A stretch of DNA of 64,000 nt, from positions 1 to 64,000 of the forward strand of contig JAIQZQ010000097.1 in the NCBI GenBank assembly GCA_021777105.1. Reading direction: 5' to 3'. Source of the DNA: Candidatus Anammoxibacter sp. (lineage in GTDB: Bacteria; Planctomycetota; Brocadiia; Brocadiales; Anammoxibacteraceae). Each line of letters starts with the position of its first letter. The stretch's first letter is position 1. The notes under the pieces are model-generated. The model did not search any database. It saw only the letters and a list, made by a program, of their open reading frames with translations, and was not told where the DNA came from. This document shows positions 18,085 through 27,568 of this stretch, one piece after another. Both the position numbers and the translations under genes were made by a program.

Positions 18085-18858
18085 TTAGCTATCACCCTGG
18101 AATTGTAGCATCTCATTTTCAACAGTTTCAAAAATTTTATTCAACAGTTTTTTGCCGTCATTCGAGATCTCTATAATTTGCCAGGCCACACGCAAATTCT
18201 TTGGAGCGCATTGAGGAAAGTATTCCTTGTCCCAGGTCAAGACCAATACTCTAAAGACCATACACCATAGGATCTTTATCTTTGCGTTATCATATTGCGC
18301 GGGGAATTCAATAGTCATATGCGCGCTATTTAATAAATCATTATATTGCTTAACACATGTGACGTCGCACAGAATGCCTGATTCGCTAATATTAATTACA
18401 TTCGCCTCAACATCATAATCGCGCATGTGTACCACTGCCTTTGCGCCGGGCACACTGATTCTTGCGTGTTTTCGAAATGTTCTGGGATCGCAGGCCTCTT
18501 TAATCAAAGATCTTAGCTCAATCGGAGTAAAAGGAGATACAAGATAATGTTCAATGCCTTGATCCTTAAAATCCTTGATATTTTCCTTTGATCCTGTTGA
18601 TGTTATTATGATAAACGGGGTATCTCTGCCGGCTTCCAATGATCGCATCTCTTTGAAAACCGTCGTGTTGCCCATGCTATTAGTCTGATTGCCGCAAATG
18701 ACCACTGAAAAAATATCATCCTTAAGCTTTTTAATGCCTTTTGCCGCTGATTCCACCACATTAACTACAACATCGTTTAATTCAGATTGAATATAATTCA
18801 TTAGCAATTTTCTGACTGCTATAGAATCATGGATAATTAATATTTTTCGTAATTGCAT
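18085..18858 (-). CDS. Degenerate receiver domain fused to PilZ
   Basis: 257 residues. The start at 18858 (MQLRKILIIHDS) is preceded by GGGAGGAATC; a TTG at 18873 would overlap that SD. Residues ~1-120 have the receiver fold, but the phosphoacceptor position reads VVICGNQTNSMGN (Gly/Asn where Asp is expected) and the conserved Lys before Pro is Ser (YLVSPFTP), so normal phosphorylation is unlikely. Residues ~130-250 are a PilZ domain with FRKHARISV (RxxxR-like) and NISESG (NxSxxG intact). It probably reads c-di-GMP and uses the pseudo-receiver for binding. It lies 17 bp after the MCP gene. Confidence 0.8.
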   Translation of the reverse strand: MQLRKILIIHDSIAVRKLLMNYIQSELNDVVVNVVESAAKGIKKLKDDIFSVVICGNQTNSMGNTTVFKEMRSLEAGRDTPFIIITSTGSKENIKDFKDQGIEHYLVSPFTPIELRSLIKEACDPRTFRKHARISVPGAKAVVHMRDYDVEANVINISESGILCDVTCVKQYNDLLNSAHMTIEFPAQYDNAKIKILWCMVFRVLVLTWDKEYFPQCAPKNLRVAWQIIEISNDGKKLLNKIFETVENEMLQFQGDS

Positions 18859-18875
18859 GATTCCTCCCTTCAATA

Positions 18876-21107
18876 TTATTCAACTTTAAATTGAGCAACC
18901 ACATCCTGCAGGGTTCCCGCAATTGTGGCTAATTCTCCGGAAGCCATTTTTATTTGCTGCGCGCTGGAGTTGCTTTCATTGGCGGCCTGGCTAACACCCT
19001 GAATATTTGCGGCCACGTCTCCCGAGGCTTTGGCCGCTTCGCCGGCATTTCTTGACATATCATTGATTCCTTTATTGATCTCTCCCACCGAAGACGCTGT
19101 AGTCTGGGCGCCTGTATTGGCCTCGGCAACGTTTAACGAAATATCATTTGCCGCTCTTGTTTGTTCTGTAACGGCATTAGTAATCACGCCAACTGATTTG
19201 TTAATATCTTCAATTATATTCGACACATCTTTAATCACTGTAACAGCGTTGCCGGTATTACCCTGCACACCTTCAATCTTGGTTGCTATATCTTCAGCCG
19301 CCTGCGCGCTCTGATTGGCAAGCTCTTTAATCTCGTTGGCAACTACGGCAAATCCTTTGCCTGCTTCACCTGCTGAAGCCGCTTCAATTGTCGCATTCAG
19401 AGCCAACAAGTTTGTCTGTTCGGCAATGCGCTTGATAACTTCAGTCACTTTTCCAATCTCATTTGCCGCGTCCCCCAGAGTATCCATGGTATGTGTTGCC
19501 TCCGTCGACATCTTCATTGCGTCGTTAGCCACACTTGAAGCGTCATTAGCATTATTAGAAACATCTTTAATCGACATGCTCATTTCTTCAATAGCGGATG
19601 CCACTGTATTCATGTTCTGCGACATTTGTTCCGCGGTGGAAGACATAGTTGACACATTAACGCTCATCTCTTCCGCCGCCGATGCCATTGTGTTTATGTT
19701 GGTAGACATCTGTTCCGAAGCGCTCGAAACACTTTCCGATTGCGTAGCCATTTCTTCGGAAGATCCGGCCATTTGTGACGATACGGTAGAAAGCTCCTCG
19801 GAAGCTGAGGCAATAGTCCTGGCGTTCTCTTTTAAATTTGAAATCATATCACGCAATCCACTGATCATATTATTAACGGTTTCAGAAAGAATACCGATCT
19901 CATCCTTACTCTTAACAATGATCGTTTTTGTAAAATCTCCTCCCGCAATCTCTTTAATCACATCAACCAAAGAGTTAATAGGCCTTGTAATAGACCGGGT
20001 AATAAAGAATCCTACCAGACCGGAAAACAGTATCCCGACGCCAAGCAGAATCCACTCTATCATAGTCAGGAACGATGCAAGACTCTTAACCTCCGCCTTA
20101 TCGGTTTCCATAAGTTGTTGTTGATTTTCCAGCATGACGTCAAGTTCCTGTTTTATCGCAAAGGCGGTTGGAGCCGCTTTTGTGCCAAGCCATGCATTGG
20201 CAAGGTTCCACTCATTGCTACCTCTGATTTCAAACATTTTCGGCGGCAAAGGTTCAAATATCTCTCTGGCTTTACTGAATCCATTAAACGCCTCGCGCTG
20301 TTCCGGCGTTAAAATGTGAGAATTGGCTTTAAGATCGCCGAATCTTCTGGTATTTTTAGCCCATAGTTTATCAAACTTGGTTTTAAATTTCTCATCGCCT
20401 GAAATAAGGTACGCGCGTATATTCGCCAGTCCCAGGCCGGTGGTGCCCCTAACGTCCGCCATCATGCCGAGCAACGCTTTTCGCTCTCTGGTGGCTTCAA
20501 GTTCGCCTTCCAGATCAATTATTTTAGTGATGTTGGCCCCAAGAATAGCTGCCTGTGGAGCTGCCTGCTCTAACAGTATTTTTAATGCCGGTGTATTGTC
20601 AACGTTTTGAGCAATGTCTTCTATCTCTTGCTGATATTTTCTGAATAAACTCAAATTATTCTCGATTATTTTTAATCTCTCTAGGTTTTTCGGGTTAGTC
20701 CAGTTAGCGGAATACTTCTTCATTTCACCAAATGCCCAATCAATCTCATTTGACCAGGCTTTTGCCCGTTCATCTTTGAATTTATCCTTGCCTAAAATGA
20801 TCCAGCCACGAAGCGCAGCAAGAGAGTGGTTCATTCCGTTAAGCATCATAAGGCTCGCTTGCGCGGTCGGCACCCTTAAATCAGTGAGTTGCGTCGTCAT
20901 TTTATTTGACCTGCCGACCAGACATATGGTGGTCACGACTGCCCCAATAAGTATTACCGTTATTATAGCGAACCCTGAACTTATTTTTGTTCCAAGTTTC
21001 ATAGAAGATAGTTTTTTGGCATTTTCAATTTTGGGGCCCTTCACTACAAAACCTTCCGTCTCTCTAACCGTTATAGCTCCTGATTGTTTATCATGCATTT
21101 CATTCAT
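18876..21107 (-). CDS. Methyl-accepting chemotaxis protein
   Basis: 743 residues. A ~40-residue cytoplasmic lead precedes TM1 (about 42-65), then a large helical periplasmic sensor (~66-340), TM2 (WILLGVGILFSGLVGFF), HAMP (ITRPINSLVDVIKEIAGGDF) and the long coiled-coil signalling domain. The hairpin tip reads EQTNLLALNATIEAASAGE, then GKGFAVVANEIKELANQS, as in many deltaproteobacterial-type receptors. It senses a periplasmic ligand and controls CheA through CheW. AAAAAGGAGGAAAC gives a near-perfect SD before the ATG. No C-terminal NWETF-type tether is seen. Confidence 0.95.
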   Translation of the reverse strand: MNEMHDKQSGAITVRETEGFVVKGPKIENAKKLSSMKLGTKISSGFAIITVILIGAVVTTICLVGRSNKMTTQLTDLRVPTAQASLMMLNGMNHSLAALRGWIILGKDKFKDERAKAWSNEIDWAFGEMKKYSANWTNPKNLERLKIIENNLSLFRKYQQEIEDIAQNVDNTPALKILLEQAAPQAAILGANITKIIDLEGELEATRERKALLGMMADVRGTTGLGLANIRAYLISGDEKFKTKFDKLWAKNTRRFGDLKANSHILTPEQREAFNGFSKAREIFEPLPPKMFEIRGSNEWNLANAWLGTKAAPTAFAIKQELDVMLENQQQLMETDKAEVKSLASFLTMIEWILLGVGILFSGLVGFFITRSITRPINSLVDVIKEIAGGDFTKTIIVKSKDEIGILSETVNNMISGLRDMISNLKENARTIASASEELSTVSSQMAGSSEEMATQSESVSSASEQMSTNINTMASAAEEMSVNVSTMSSTAEQMSQNMNTVASAIEEMSMSIKDVSNNANDASSVANDAMKMSTEATHTMDTLGDAANEIGKVTEVIKRIAEQTNLLALNATIEAASAGEAGKGFAVVANEIKELANQSAQAAEDIATKIEGVQGNTGNAVTVIKDVSNIIEDINKSVGVITNAVTEQTRAANDISLNVAEANTGAQTTASSVGEINKGINDMSRNAGEAAKASGDVAANIQGVSQAANESNSSAQQIKMASGELATIAGTLQDVVAQFKVE

Positions 21108-21214
21108 GTTTCCTCCTTTTTAAAAAAAAAGTTAATAAAAAATATTTTCAATATCAAGTTCTAATATCGCTCTTAATTCAATATTCAATCAACAATGCGC
21201 AATTGTTTAGGTTG

Positions 21215-21724
21215 CTACTTTCCTACTTCAATCTTATTTAAAAAATTCTTAGCATTTAATATAACCAAAAGATTATCTTGTAATTTGCACACACCTTCTA
21301 TAAGGTTGCTTACAACCGCCGCGCTGCCAATATCGCTTGAAACGTTTTCACTTGATTTCAAATGATCTTCAATCTCATTCTCCGCAACTTCAACAACATC
21401 GCCTATTTTGTCCACTAAAACTCCAAATGGCTCGGCGATTGACTGCTTAAATATTACCATACAACTATCACTATCCATTTCCCTGGATTCAAATCCCAGG
21501 AGTAACCTTAGATCAAGGACAAGATGTATCTGGCCTCGAATATTTACATATCCGGCTACCTCCTTTGGCGCATGAAAAATGGGCGTAAATTCCATCTCAT
21601 GGTTAATCTCTTTCACATCCAGGATATCAACCCCAAAAAGTCGATTTGAGAGCCGGAATGTGCAGAATTGTTTTTTGTTGACCATATCTATTGAATCAGT
21701 ATTTTTTGCCACGGTTTCCTGCAT
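21215..21724 (-). CDS. cheW: Coupling protein CheW
   Basis: 169 residues from the ATG at 21724, selected because AAAGGGGGT lies eight bases upstream; the longer frame to 21811 runs back through a TTGGTCATTGG-type repeat and is unlikely to be coding. The CheW fold is plain: FCTFRLSNRLFGVDILDVKE, APKEVAGYVNIRGQIHLVLDL and FGVLVDKIGDVVEV. It bridges the MCP and CheA in the chemosensory array. It lies between cheA and the mcp gene. Confidence 0.93.
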   Translation of the reverse strand: MQETVAKNTDSIDMVNKKQFCTFRLSNRLFGVDILDVKEINHEMEFTPIFHAPKEVAGYVNIRGQIHLVLDLRLLLGFESREMDSDSCMVIFKQSIAEPFGVLVDKIGDVVEVAENEIEDHLKSSENVSSDIGSAAVVSNLIEGVCKLQDNLLVILNAKNFLNKIEVGK

Positions 21725-21736
21725 CTGTTTACCCCC

Positions 21737-21832
21737 TTTCATGTCATTGGCCATTGTCATTATTATTGGTAAAAAATATTTATTCTTTCCTCCATTCAAA
21801 CCAATGACCAATAACTAATGACCAATGATTTC
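21737..21832. repeat. Iterated TTGGTCATTGG-type spacer repeat
   Basis: The cheA-cheW junction contains several copies of CATTGGTCAT / CAATGACCAATAA in both orientations. The last codons of cheA (Ile-Gly-His-stop) are read from it. The same motif occurs at 25.85-26.02 kb between two other genes of the cluster and at 40.08-40.11 kb beside accA. Confidence 0.6.
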
Positions 21833-24800
21833 CTCCACACTTGCCAGAAATGTGTCTCTGTTAAATTTAGTCTCATATCTGTTAAACCCGCATTGAACAG
21901 CCTTATCTCTATCTTCATCCGAATCCAATGCGGTTACTGCTATTGCGGGTATATCGCTCTGCCTTTTACCGCTGCGAACATTTTTTAAAAAATCGAAACC
22001 ATTCATAACAGGCATTTCAATATCCGATACTATCAAGTCGAAATCTTTTTCATTAATCAGCGACAATCCTGCCTGGCCGTCTGTGGCGGTAACAACCTCA
22101 AAACCTTCGTTAACAAGGTATCCTTTAATCAACTGAAGAAAGAAAGGCGTATCTTCAACCAGTAAAACCCGTGTCTTTTTTTCAGTAGACGATTGTTGCT
22201 GTTGACGGTTTGCAAACCATGACGGTTCCGCTATTTCTATTAATTTAAATATATCAATAAATAAAGTAATGTGATCTTTAACAATGGCTGTTCCAAGCAA
22301 TCCGTCTTCCATGTAACTCTCGGTATTAAGATTTACAGTCGACTCTTCAATATCTACAATACCGGAGATTAAAATGCCAAAAGGCTTTTTTACATGTTTT
22401 GGAATCATGAGATACATCTCTTCTTTTTCAATACACGGGGAAACTTTCATATGGTGGTCAAGCCGAAGTATAAGAGTTGATACACCGTCTATGGTAATAA
22501 ACATTTTTTCGCCGACATGCTCGATTTTAGAAACACTTATACGTTCAATACGCTTTACCAACGGCAGGGCAACGGCAAACTGCTCTTTTGCGCCATTTTT
22601 AAAGATAAGAACACTCTGGGTTTCGTTTCCTTTATCAATATGATCCACGGCGCCGGCATCATCAGTTCGCCCATTTAATTCAATTCTTGCATGTCTTGCA
22701 ATGCCGTCCACATCCAGAATTAAGGCGACTTTTCCATCTCCCATAACAGTAGCGCCGGAATAACAGCCTAACGACTTTACCGCCGGATGCATGGGTTTAA
22801 CTACAATTTCTTCGGTGCCGAGCACTCCGTCAACAATCAAACCGAAACGGTTTGCTCCAACTTTAAGCACCGCAAAATTAAGGGATTGAGATGTTTCCGT
22901 GTTGCGTGTTTCGGATTTAAGATTTACATTATCATCTGACAGAGTTCCGCGATCATTGTTTATTTCAACTCTCTCGCGTCCTTTGTTTTCCGCCGGCAAT
23001 CCTCCTGCCGGCGTCGCCTGCCTCATGTCTTCCTGCTGTTTACGGCACATCTCGGTTATCTCCGCCTTTGTTTCATCTGTGAACGGAGACGGCCTTTTTA
23101 AAACCTCCGTCATCCTCACCATTGGCAAAAGGGTGTCGCGGAGACGGTAAACTTCTTTGTTGCCTGCGCACTCTATCTTTGTTCTTACATTATCGTCGTA
23201 CAAACACACCAGCTCTTCAAGATTAATTTGAGGCACGGCGTACCTGTGTTCGCCTACCATGACTATCAGACAAGGAATTATTGCAAGAGTCAAAGGCAAC
23301 CTCAAATGCATTTTTGAGCCTTCCCCATATTTAGATTCAATATCTATAATTCCTCCGAGCTTTTCAATGTTCGACTTAACCACGTCCATGCCGACTCCAC
23401 GTCCTGAAACATCGCTTATCTGTTCTGCCGTGGAAAATCCCGGAAGCAAAATTAATGACTGTATCTCATTTTCCTTCATCCGGGCTAATTCCGCTTCAGT
23501 TTTAAGCTGTTTTTCCAGAACTTTTCTCTTTATCGCCTCAACATTTATTCCTTTTCCGTCATCAATAATTTCAATATTAATCTGCCCTCCTTCATGGTAT
23601 GCCTGCAATGATACGCGCCCAATCCTTGGCTTTCCCGCTTTTACTCTATCTTCCGGAAGTTCAATGCCGTGATCGCAACAATTTCGTATTAAATGCGTTA
23701 AAGGATCTGCCAATGATTCAAGAATCGTCTTGTCAAGCTCAACCTCTTCTCCTGAAATATCAATTTCAATCTGTTTATTGAGCTTATTTCCCAGGTCGCG
23801 GACAACACGGTTAAATTTACTAAATACATTTCCTATCGGCTGCATCCTGGTGCGCATTATTGACTCCTGCAATTCTGAAGTAACAATGTCTAAACGTTGC
23901 GCTATTGATCTTGATACAGGGTCTGATTTATCGACACTAAGAAGTTGTTGGTTGCGAACAAGCACCAGTTCGCCGGCAAGCATCATCAATTGATCCAATA
24001 TTTCAACATTAATGCGTATTGTGTTGCTGCGTTCACTGCTTGTTGAAGATTTTTGCGGAGCCGGAGCGGCGGTGGTTTGTGACGCAGGTGGTTTAGCGGG
24101 CTCTGATGGTTGCGGACTAATTGTTGTTAGTTTTTTTTCCTCGGAGGCGTCTTCTTGTTTTTTTATATCTTCATCACTCCCGCCTTTTTTTAGACCATCC
24201 TTTTCTACCTGGACAATTAGACTTTCCGGCAATTCAACCGTATTGAAAATATTGTCCATGGATACCTTTGTAGAATACAACACGTCATATCGCAAAGGCC
24301 CTTCAGGTATGCCGTTATGTAAATCATCAGAGGTAGTTTCAATTTGAGCTTCAACTATCGTTCCTGCGCTTAAAAGCTGCTTAATAAGCGCAACCGGGCT
24401 CTTGCCGCCTTTTTTTGTAAATTCAATAAGATCATATTTCAGGACGTAAAGAAACTCATCAGGCTCTATATTTTTTAATGTAAATTCCGTTATGTCAAAT
24501 CCAACATCCACGCCTTTTACATCAGAAAGTTGTATTGTAGTATCCAGTTCATTTTTAACCATGGGGGGAGTTTCAGTAGAAAGCAGGTTGGTAAGCTTTC
24601 CATAAATCTCCTCCATGTCCATCTCATTGCTATGCTCCGCATTGTCAAGCATAGCGTTAAGCATATCTACGCCTTCCAGGAGAGGATCAAGAAACTTTGA
24701 TTCAGGCAATATTTCGCCGTCTCTAACCATGGAAAGCAGTGTTTCCATAACGTGCGAGAGTTTATTAATATTAGTCATCCCAAGGAAACCCGCGCATCCC

Positions 24801-24955
24801 TTAACGGTGTGAATCGCGCGGAACACCTTATTTACAAGTTCAGGATCAGGATTGTGCTTCTGTGTCTCAAGATTGAGGAAATCGTCTTCAATTGTTTCAA
24901 GGTGTTCCCGCGATTCCGACACAAATTCATCAAGCATCTCTTTATCATATTCCAT
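21815..24955 (-). CDS. cheA: Hybrid chemotaxis histidine kinase CheA with receiver domain
   Basis: 1046 residues. Order: HPt with AIHTVKG and phosphorylatable His49; a linker with an acidic region and a Pro/Ala-rich stretch; dimerisation helices (LDQLMMLAGELVLVRNQQL); HATPase with LIRNCCDHGIE, DDGKGI and SGRGVGMDVV; a first CheW-like domain containing an extra ~70-residue insert around 640-700; a second CheW-like domain; and a C-terminal receiver with VSDIEMPVMNG carrying the Asp. Two CheW-like modules and the REC make it longer than standard CheA. It phosphorylates CheB and probably its own REC. GGAGGCAATAAC precedes the ATG. Confidence 0.95.
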   Translation of the reverse strand: MEYDKEMLDEFVSESREHLETIEDDFLNLETQKHNPDPELVNKVFRAIHTVKGCAGFLGMTNINKLSHVMETLLSMVRDGEILPESKFLDPLLEGVDMLNAMLDNAEHSNEMDMEEIYGKLTNLLSTETPPMVKNELDTTIQLSDVKGVDVGFDITEFTLKNIEPDEFLYVLKYDLIEFTKKGGKSPVALIKQLLSAGTIVEAQIETTSDDLHNGIPEGPLRYDVLYSTKVSMDNIFNTVELPESLIVQVEKDGLKKGGSDEDIKKQEDASEEKKLTTISPQPSEPAKPPASQTTAAPAPQKSSTSSERSNTIRINVEILDQLMMLAGELVLVRNQQLLSVDKSDPVSRSIAQRLDIVTSELQESIMRTRMQPIGNVFSKFNRVVRDLGNKLNKQIEIDISGEEVELDKTILESLADPLTHLIRNCCDHGIELPEDRVKAGKPRIGRVSLQAYHEGGQINIEIIDDGKGINVEAIKRKVLEKQLKTEAELARMKENEIQSLILLPGFSTAEQISDVSGRGVGMDVVKSNIEKLGGIIDIESKYGEGSKMHLRLPLTLAIIPCLIVMVGEHRYAVPQINLEELVCLYDDNVRTKIECAGNKEVYRLRDTLLPMVRMTEVLKRPSPFTDETKAEITEMCRKQQEDMRQATPAGGLPAENKGRERVEINNDRGTLSDDNVNLKSETRNTETSQSLNFAVLKVGANRFGLIVDGVLGTEEIVVKPMHPAVKSLGCYSGATVMGDGKVALILDVDGIARHARIELNGRTDDAGAVDHIDKGNETQSVLIFKNGAKEQFAVALPLVKRIERISVSKIEHVGEKMFITIDGVSTLILRLDHHMKVSPCIEKEEMYLMIPKHVKKPFGILISGIVDIEESTVNLNTESYMEDGLLGTAIVKDHITLFIDIFKLIEIAEPSWFANRQQQQSSTEKKTRVLLVEDTPFFLQLIKGYLVNEGFEVVTATDGQAGLSLINEKDFDLIVSDIEMPVMNGFDFLKNVRSGKRQSDIPAIAVTALDSDEDRDKAVQCGFNRYETKFNRDTFLASVEEIIGH

Positions 24956-25106
24956 AGTTATTGCCTCCTTTTTTTATAAGATTGGAGTAATGGCTGAGCG
25001 CTGAAGTATTGGATTACCAAAGCAAATACATATACAAACAAGTTTGACCTCGCCACAAAACGGACTCAATTTGCCGCCGTATCAATACACCACCTTCAAT
25101 ATCCCT

Positions 25107-25841
25107 TTACCCCATTTTCATCTGAAACATTTTATCCATTCGCGTCATCTGAAACAGATCAAGAATATCTTTATTTGTGTTTATCACCTCTAATCTCCCC
25201 TCTTCACTTTGTTTCATAAGCATTTTGGCAAAACTTATAAACACGCTAAGACTAACTGAATCGATATCCTCAACGCATTCCAAATCAAACCTGAATTGCT
25301 TAACCCCCTTATTAAGCAATTCAAGAAGAAGCAAGCGGAATTTATCCGCGACTGTCGCGGTAATATCGCCGGTCGGTTTAATTATTTTCCATTTATCATT
25401 CTCACTGATATTAAACTCGGTTTCATTGGTTACAGTAATATAGGCTGTAACACTGTTTCCTTTTTCATTAAATTCAAATTGGTCGGCAACGGTGTTAATC
25501 AGGGCATATCCCCTGTTGCGAATCTGCTTTGGATCCTCAGGCATTTCTAAATCAAGGGCTTTATGGTCAAATCCATCACCCTGGTCTTCTACGGTAATCT
25601 TGAAACGGGTTTCAACTAGATTCTCTACAATACATGTCACAATATTTTCTGTTACATTCCTGTTCCCATGTTCAATAGCATTAATTAAAAGCTCTCTAAT
25701 CAGAACTATAAAATTTGAATCATTTGCTATGTTAAATCCGTTTAGATATTCACGGCATTCACGAACAACACGATCAACCAGTTGCATCTCGGATGAAATA
25801 TGAAATGTTACTACATTTTTATCTTCACTTGTCTTAAACAT
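25107..25841 (-). CDS. Fusion of RsbW-type HATPase kinase and STAS domain
   Basis: 244 residues. Residues ~1-140 form an anti-sigma-type HATPase_c_2 domain (N-box RELLINAIEHGN, G1 EDQGDGFD, then NRGYALINTVAD). Residues ~150-244 form a STAS domain with IDSVSLSVFISFA, where Ser is the expected phosphosite. In partner-switching systems these are normally two proteins: a kinase/anti-sigma factor and its antagonist. Here they are one chain, so phosphorylation may control an intramolecular switch. The neighbouring REC-PP2C protein is the expected phosphatase. Which output it controls (a sigma factor or the chemosensory array) cannot be seen. Confidence 0.85.
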   Translation of the reverse strand: MFKTSEDKNVVTFHISSEMQLVDRVVRECREYLNGFNIANDSNFIVLIRELLINAIEHGNRNVTENIVTCIVENLVETRFKITVEDQGDGFDHKALDLEMPEDPKQIRNRGYALINTVADQFEFNEKGNSVTAYITVTNETEFNISENDKWKIIKPTGDITATVADKFRLLLLELLNKGVKQFRFDLECVEDIDSVSLSVFISFAKMLMKQSEEGRLEVINTNKDILDLFQMTRMDKMFQMKMG

Positions 25842-25851
25842 TAATTCTCCT

Positions 25852-26017
25852 TTTCATTGGTCATTTGCCATTGGTCATTGGTAAAACAAACTAATGAACT
25901 AATGACCACCTTGGGTTGCGGCCTTGGCCGGCAGCGACGCCTGCCCTACTTTGGCCATAATGGAAACTCCTTCTTCAACTCAAAATGACTAAAAACCAAT
26001 GACAAATAACCAATGGC
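25852..26017. repeat. TTGGTCATTGG-type repeats in a gene junction
   Basis: The gap between the REC-PP2C gene and the HATPase-STAS gene contains TTGGTCATTTGCCATTGGTC near 25.86 kb and CCAATGACAAATAACCAATG just downstream of the REC-PP2C stop. Between them is GCGGCCTTGGCCGGCAGCGA, unlike its AT-rich flanks. Confidence 0.5.
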
Positions 26018-27267
26018 TACGGTATTTCCACACCTAAAAGCAACATATCATCACGTTGTTTATGTCTGCAGAAATCAAAAACATCATTCCAAATATAATC
26101 CACAATACTTTCAAGTGAATTTCCCTTGTATTTTTCAATGAGTTGAGAAAGTCCAGTCATAGTCAATTTCGTTTTTTTGCCGGTAGGCCCATCTACTTTA
26201 CAAGCGTCTATAAGACCGTCTGTGTAGAAAAAGAAACGATCGCCTTTTTTTAAATCAAATGTCTTAATATCCAGAGACGCATGTTCGTGTATCCCAAGAA
26301 TGTCGCCTTTTACATCAAGAGGCTCCGGATATAAACGTGTTTTAGACACTTTAATCGGTGGCGGATGTAAAGCGGACACAACATTGCATGTCATTTTATC
26401 AAGAGCTATGCGCATAAAAACGGCAGTTACCATGCGATCATTTTTGCCGTTATCAATCAATTGCTTATTCAGGAGATTAAAAAACGTTTGACCGTCATTG
26501 CCAAGACGGCAATTTTCATCGAAAAACGCCTTTATCATAACAGCCTGGTAAGTCGCGCCCATATCGCGTCCAGCAACATCAGCAACTAAAATATCACAAC
26601 CTGTAGAAGTGTTTCTTACGTCAACAAAATCGCCTCCAAGTTCACTATATGGCTTAAAATGGTAAGCCACTTTCACATTTAAAGCATCTTTATCAATCTC
26701 ATGCACAATGCTATAGTATGTTATAAGGGCTGAATCTACCTGTTTCCTTAAAGCCTCGAAATTTTGGCTATACATCTCTAACTGTGTTGATAACTTGATT
26801 TTTTCTTCTTCAAGTTTTACAGTTTTTATTTCCGACTCTTTTATGTTTTTTTCATTCTTTTCAAAAACAAGCGCAATACGCTTAATCAGATCTACAACGT
26901 TAAATGGTTTATCAATATATTCCGCGCATCCCATACGCAACAACTCTATTACCATCTCCTTATCGCCATGAGCCGTCATAGCGAGGATGGGTAAAGACGT
27001 GTTTTCTTTTTCAAGCTTTTTAATTAATTGCAAACCTGTTAAGCGTGGAAGGTGTATATCTGTTAAAAGAAGCTCAACAGGATTAGAACTTATGATAAGC
27101 TCTTTAATAATACCATGAGCTTCCAGCCCATCATTAGCGATAGAGACTTTGCATCCAATCATCTTGAGGGCCTCGGACACTGTAAACCTTATTGATTCCT
27201 CGTCATCGACAACAAGGATGTGCTTGCCGGAAATCATGTTTAATTCATTAGTAGGTATGCTTGCCAT
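26017..27267 (-). CDS. Response regulator with SpoIIE/RsbU-type PP2C phosphatase output
   Basis: 416 residues. The N-terminal receiver is complete: ILVVDDEESIRF, LLLTDIHLPRLTG with the phosphoacceptor Asp, AMTAH, and YIDKPF with Lys. A coiled-coil linker (~140-180) leads to a PP2C-type Ser/Thr phosphatase domain with GGDFVDV, DILVADVAGRDMGA and FFFYTDGLIDA carrying the metal-binding acids. By family it should dephosphorylate a STAS-domain Ser, and the next gene encodes exactly such a domain. First gene of the leftward chemosensory cluster, so phosphotransfer from CheA to its receiver is a reasonable inference. Confidence 0.92.
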   Translation of the reverse strand: MASIPTNELNMISGKHILVVDDEESIRFTVSEALKMIGCKVSIANDGLEAHGIIKELIISSNPVELLLTDIHLPRLTGLQLIKKLEKENTSLPILAMTAHGDKEMVIELLRMGCAEYIDKPFNVVDLIKRIALVFEKNEKNIKESEIKTVKLEEEKIKLSTQLEMYSQNFEALRKQVDSALITYYSIVHEIDKDALNVKVAYHFKPYSELGGDFVDVRNTSTGCDILVADVAGRDMGATYQAVMIKAFFDENCRLGNDGQTFFNLLNKQLIDNGKNDRMVTAVFMRIALDKMTCNVVSALHPPPIKVSKTRLYPEPLDVKGDILGIHEHASLDIKTFDLKKGDRFFFYTDGLIDACKVDGPTGKKTKLTMTGLSQLIEKYKGNSLESIVDYIWNDVFDFCRHKQRDDMLLLGVEIP

Positions 27268-27383
27268 AAAAACCTAAACTATTTATAACTGTTAAAAGAA
27301 ACGCGCCTCTATGGGTATTTCCTTCTGTTACTTAGTATTTATAAACGGGAGCTAATAATATTTCCTGATTAGATTCAAAATTA

Positions 27384-27562
27384 GGTCTCGGAAAGAAATA
27401 ACTTGGGCTTTTTTGCCTGTAGATTTAGGTTGAATTTGTTCAATCTGATTGAGTCGAACCGGATGCGCAGCAAAGCTGCGTTGAGGATTCGACGATTGAA
27501 GATTGGGCAAAGTCGGCTTGAAGATGCTGGTAAAAAAGTCCAAGTTATTTCTTTCCGAGACC
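27384..27562. repeat. 179 bp palindromic element, copy 2
   Basis: Same subfamily as copy 1 but with GGTCTCGG/CCGAGACC outer ends: the C-to-T change on the left is matched by G-to-A on the right. TTA flanks both sides. The inner stem has GGATTCGACG, which pairs better with TCGAACC than copy 1 does. It lies upstream of the first gene of the chemosensory cluster and ends just before the stop codon of the small ORF at 27569. Confidence 0.9.
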
Positions 27563-27568
27563 TTAGTA

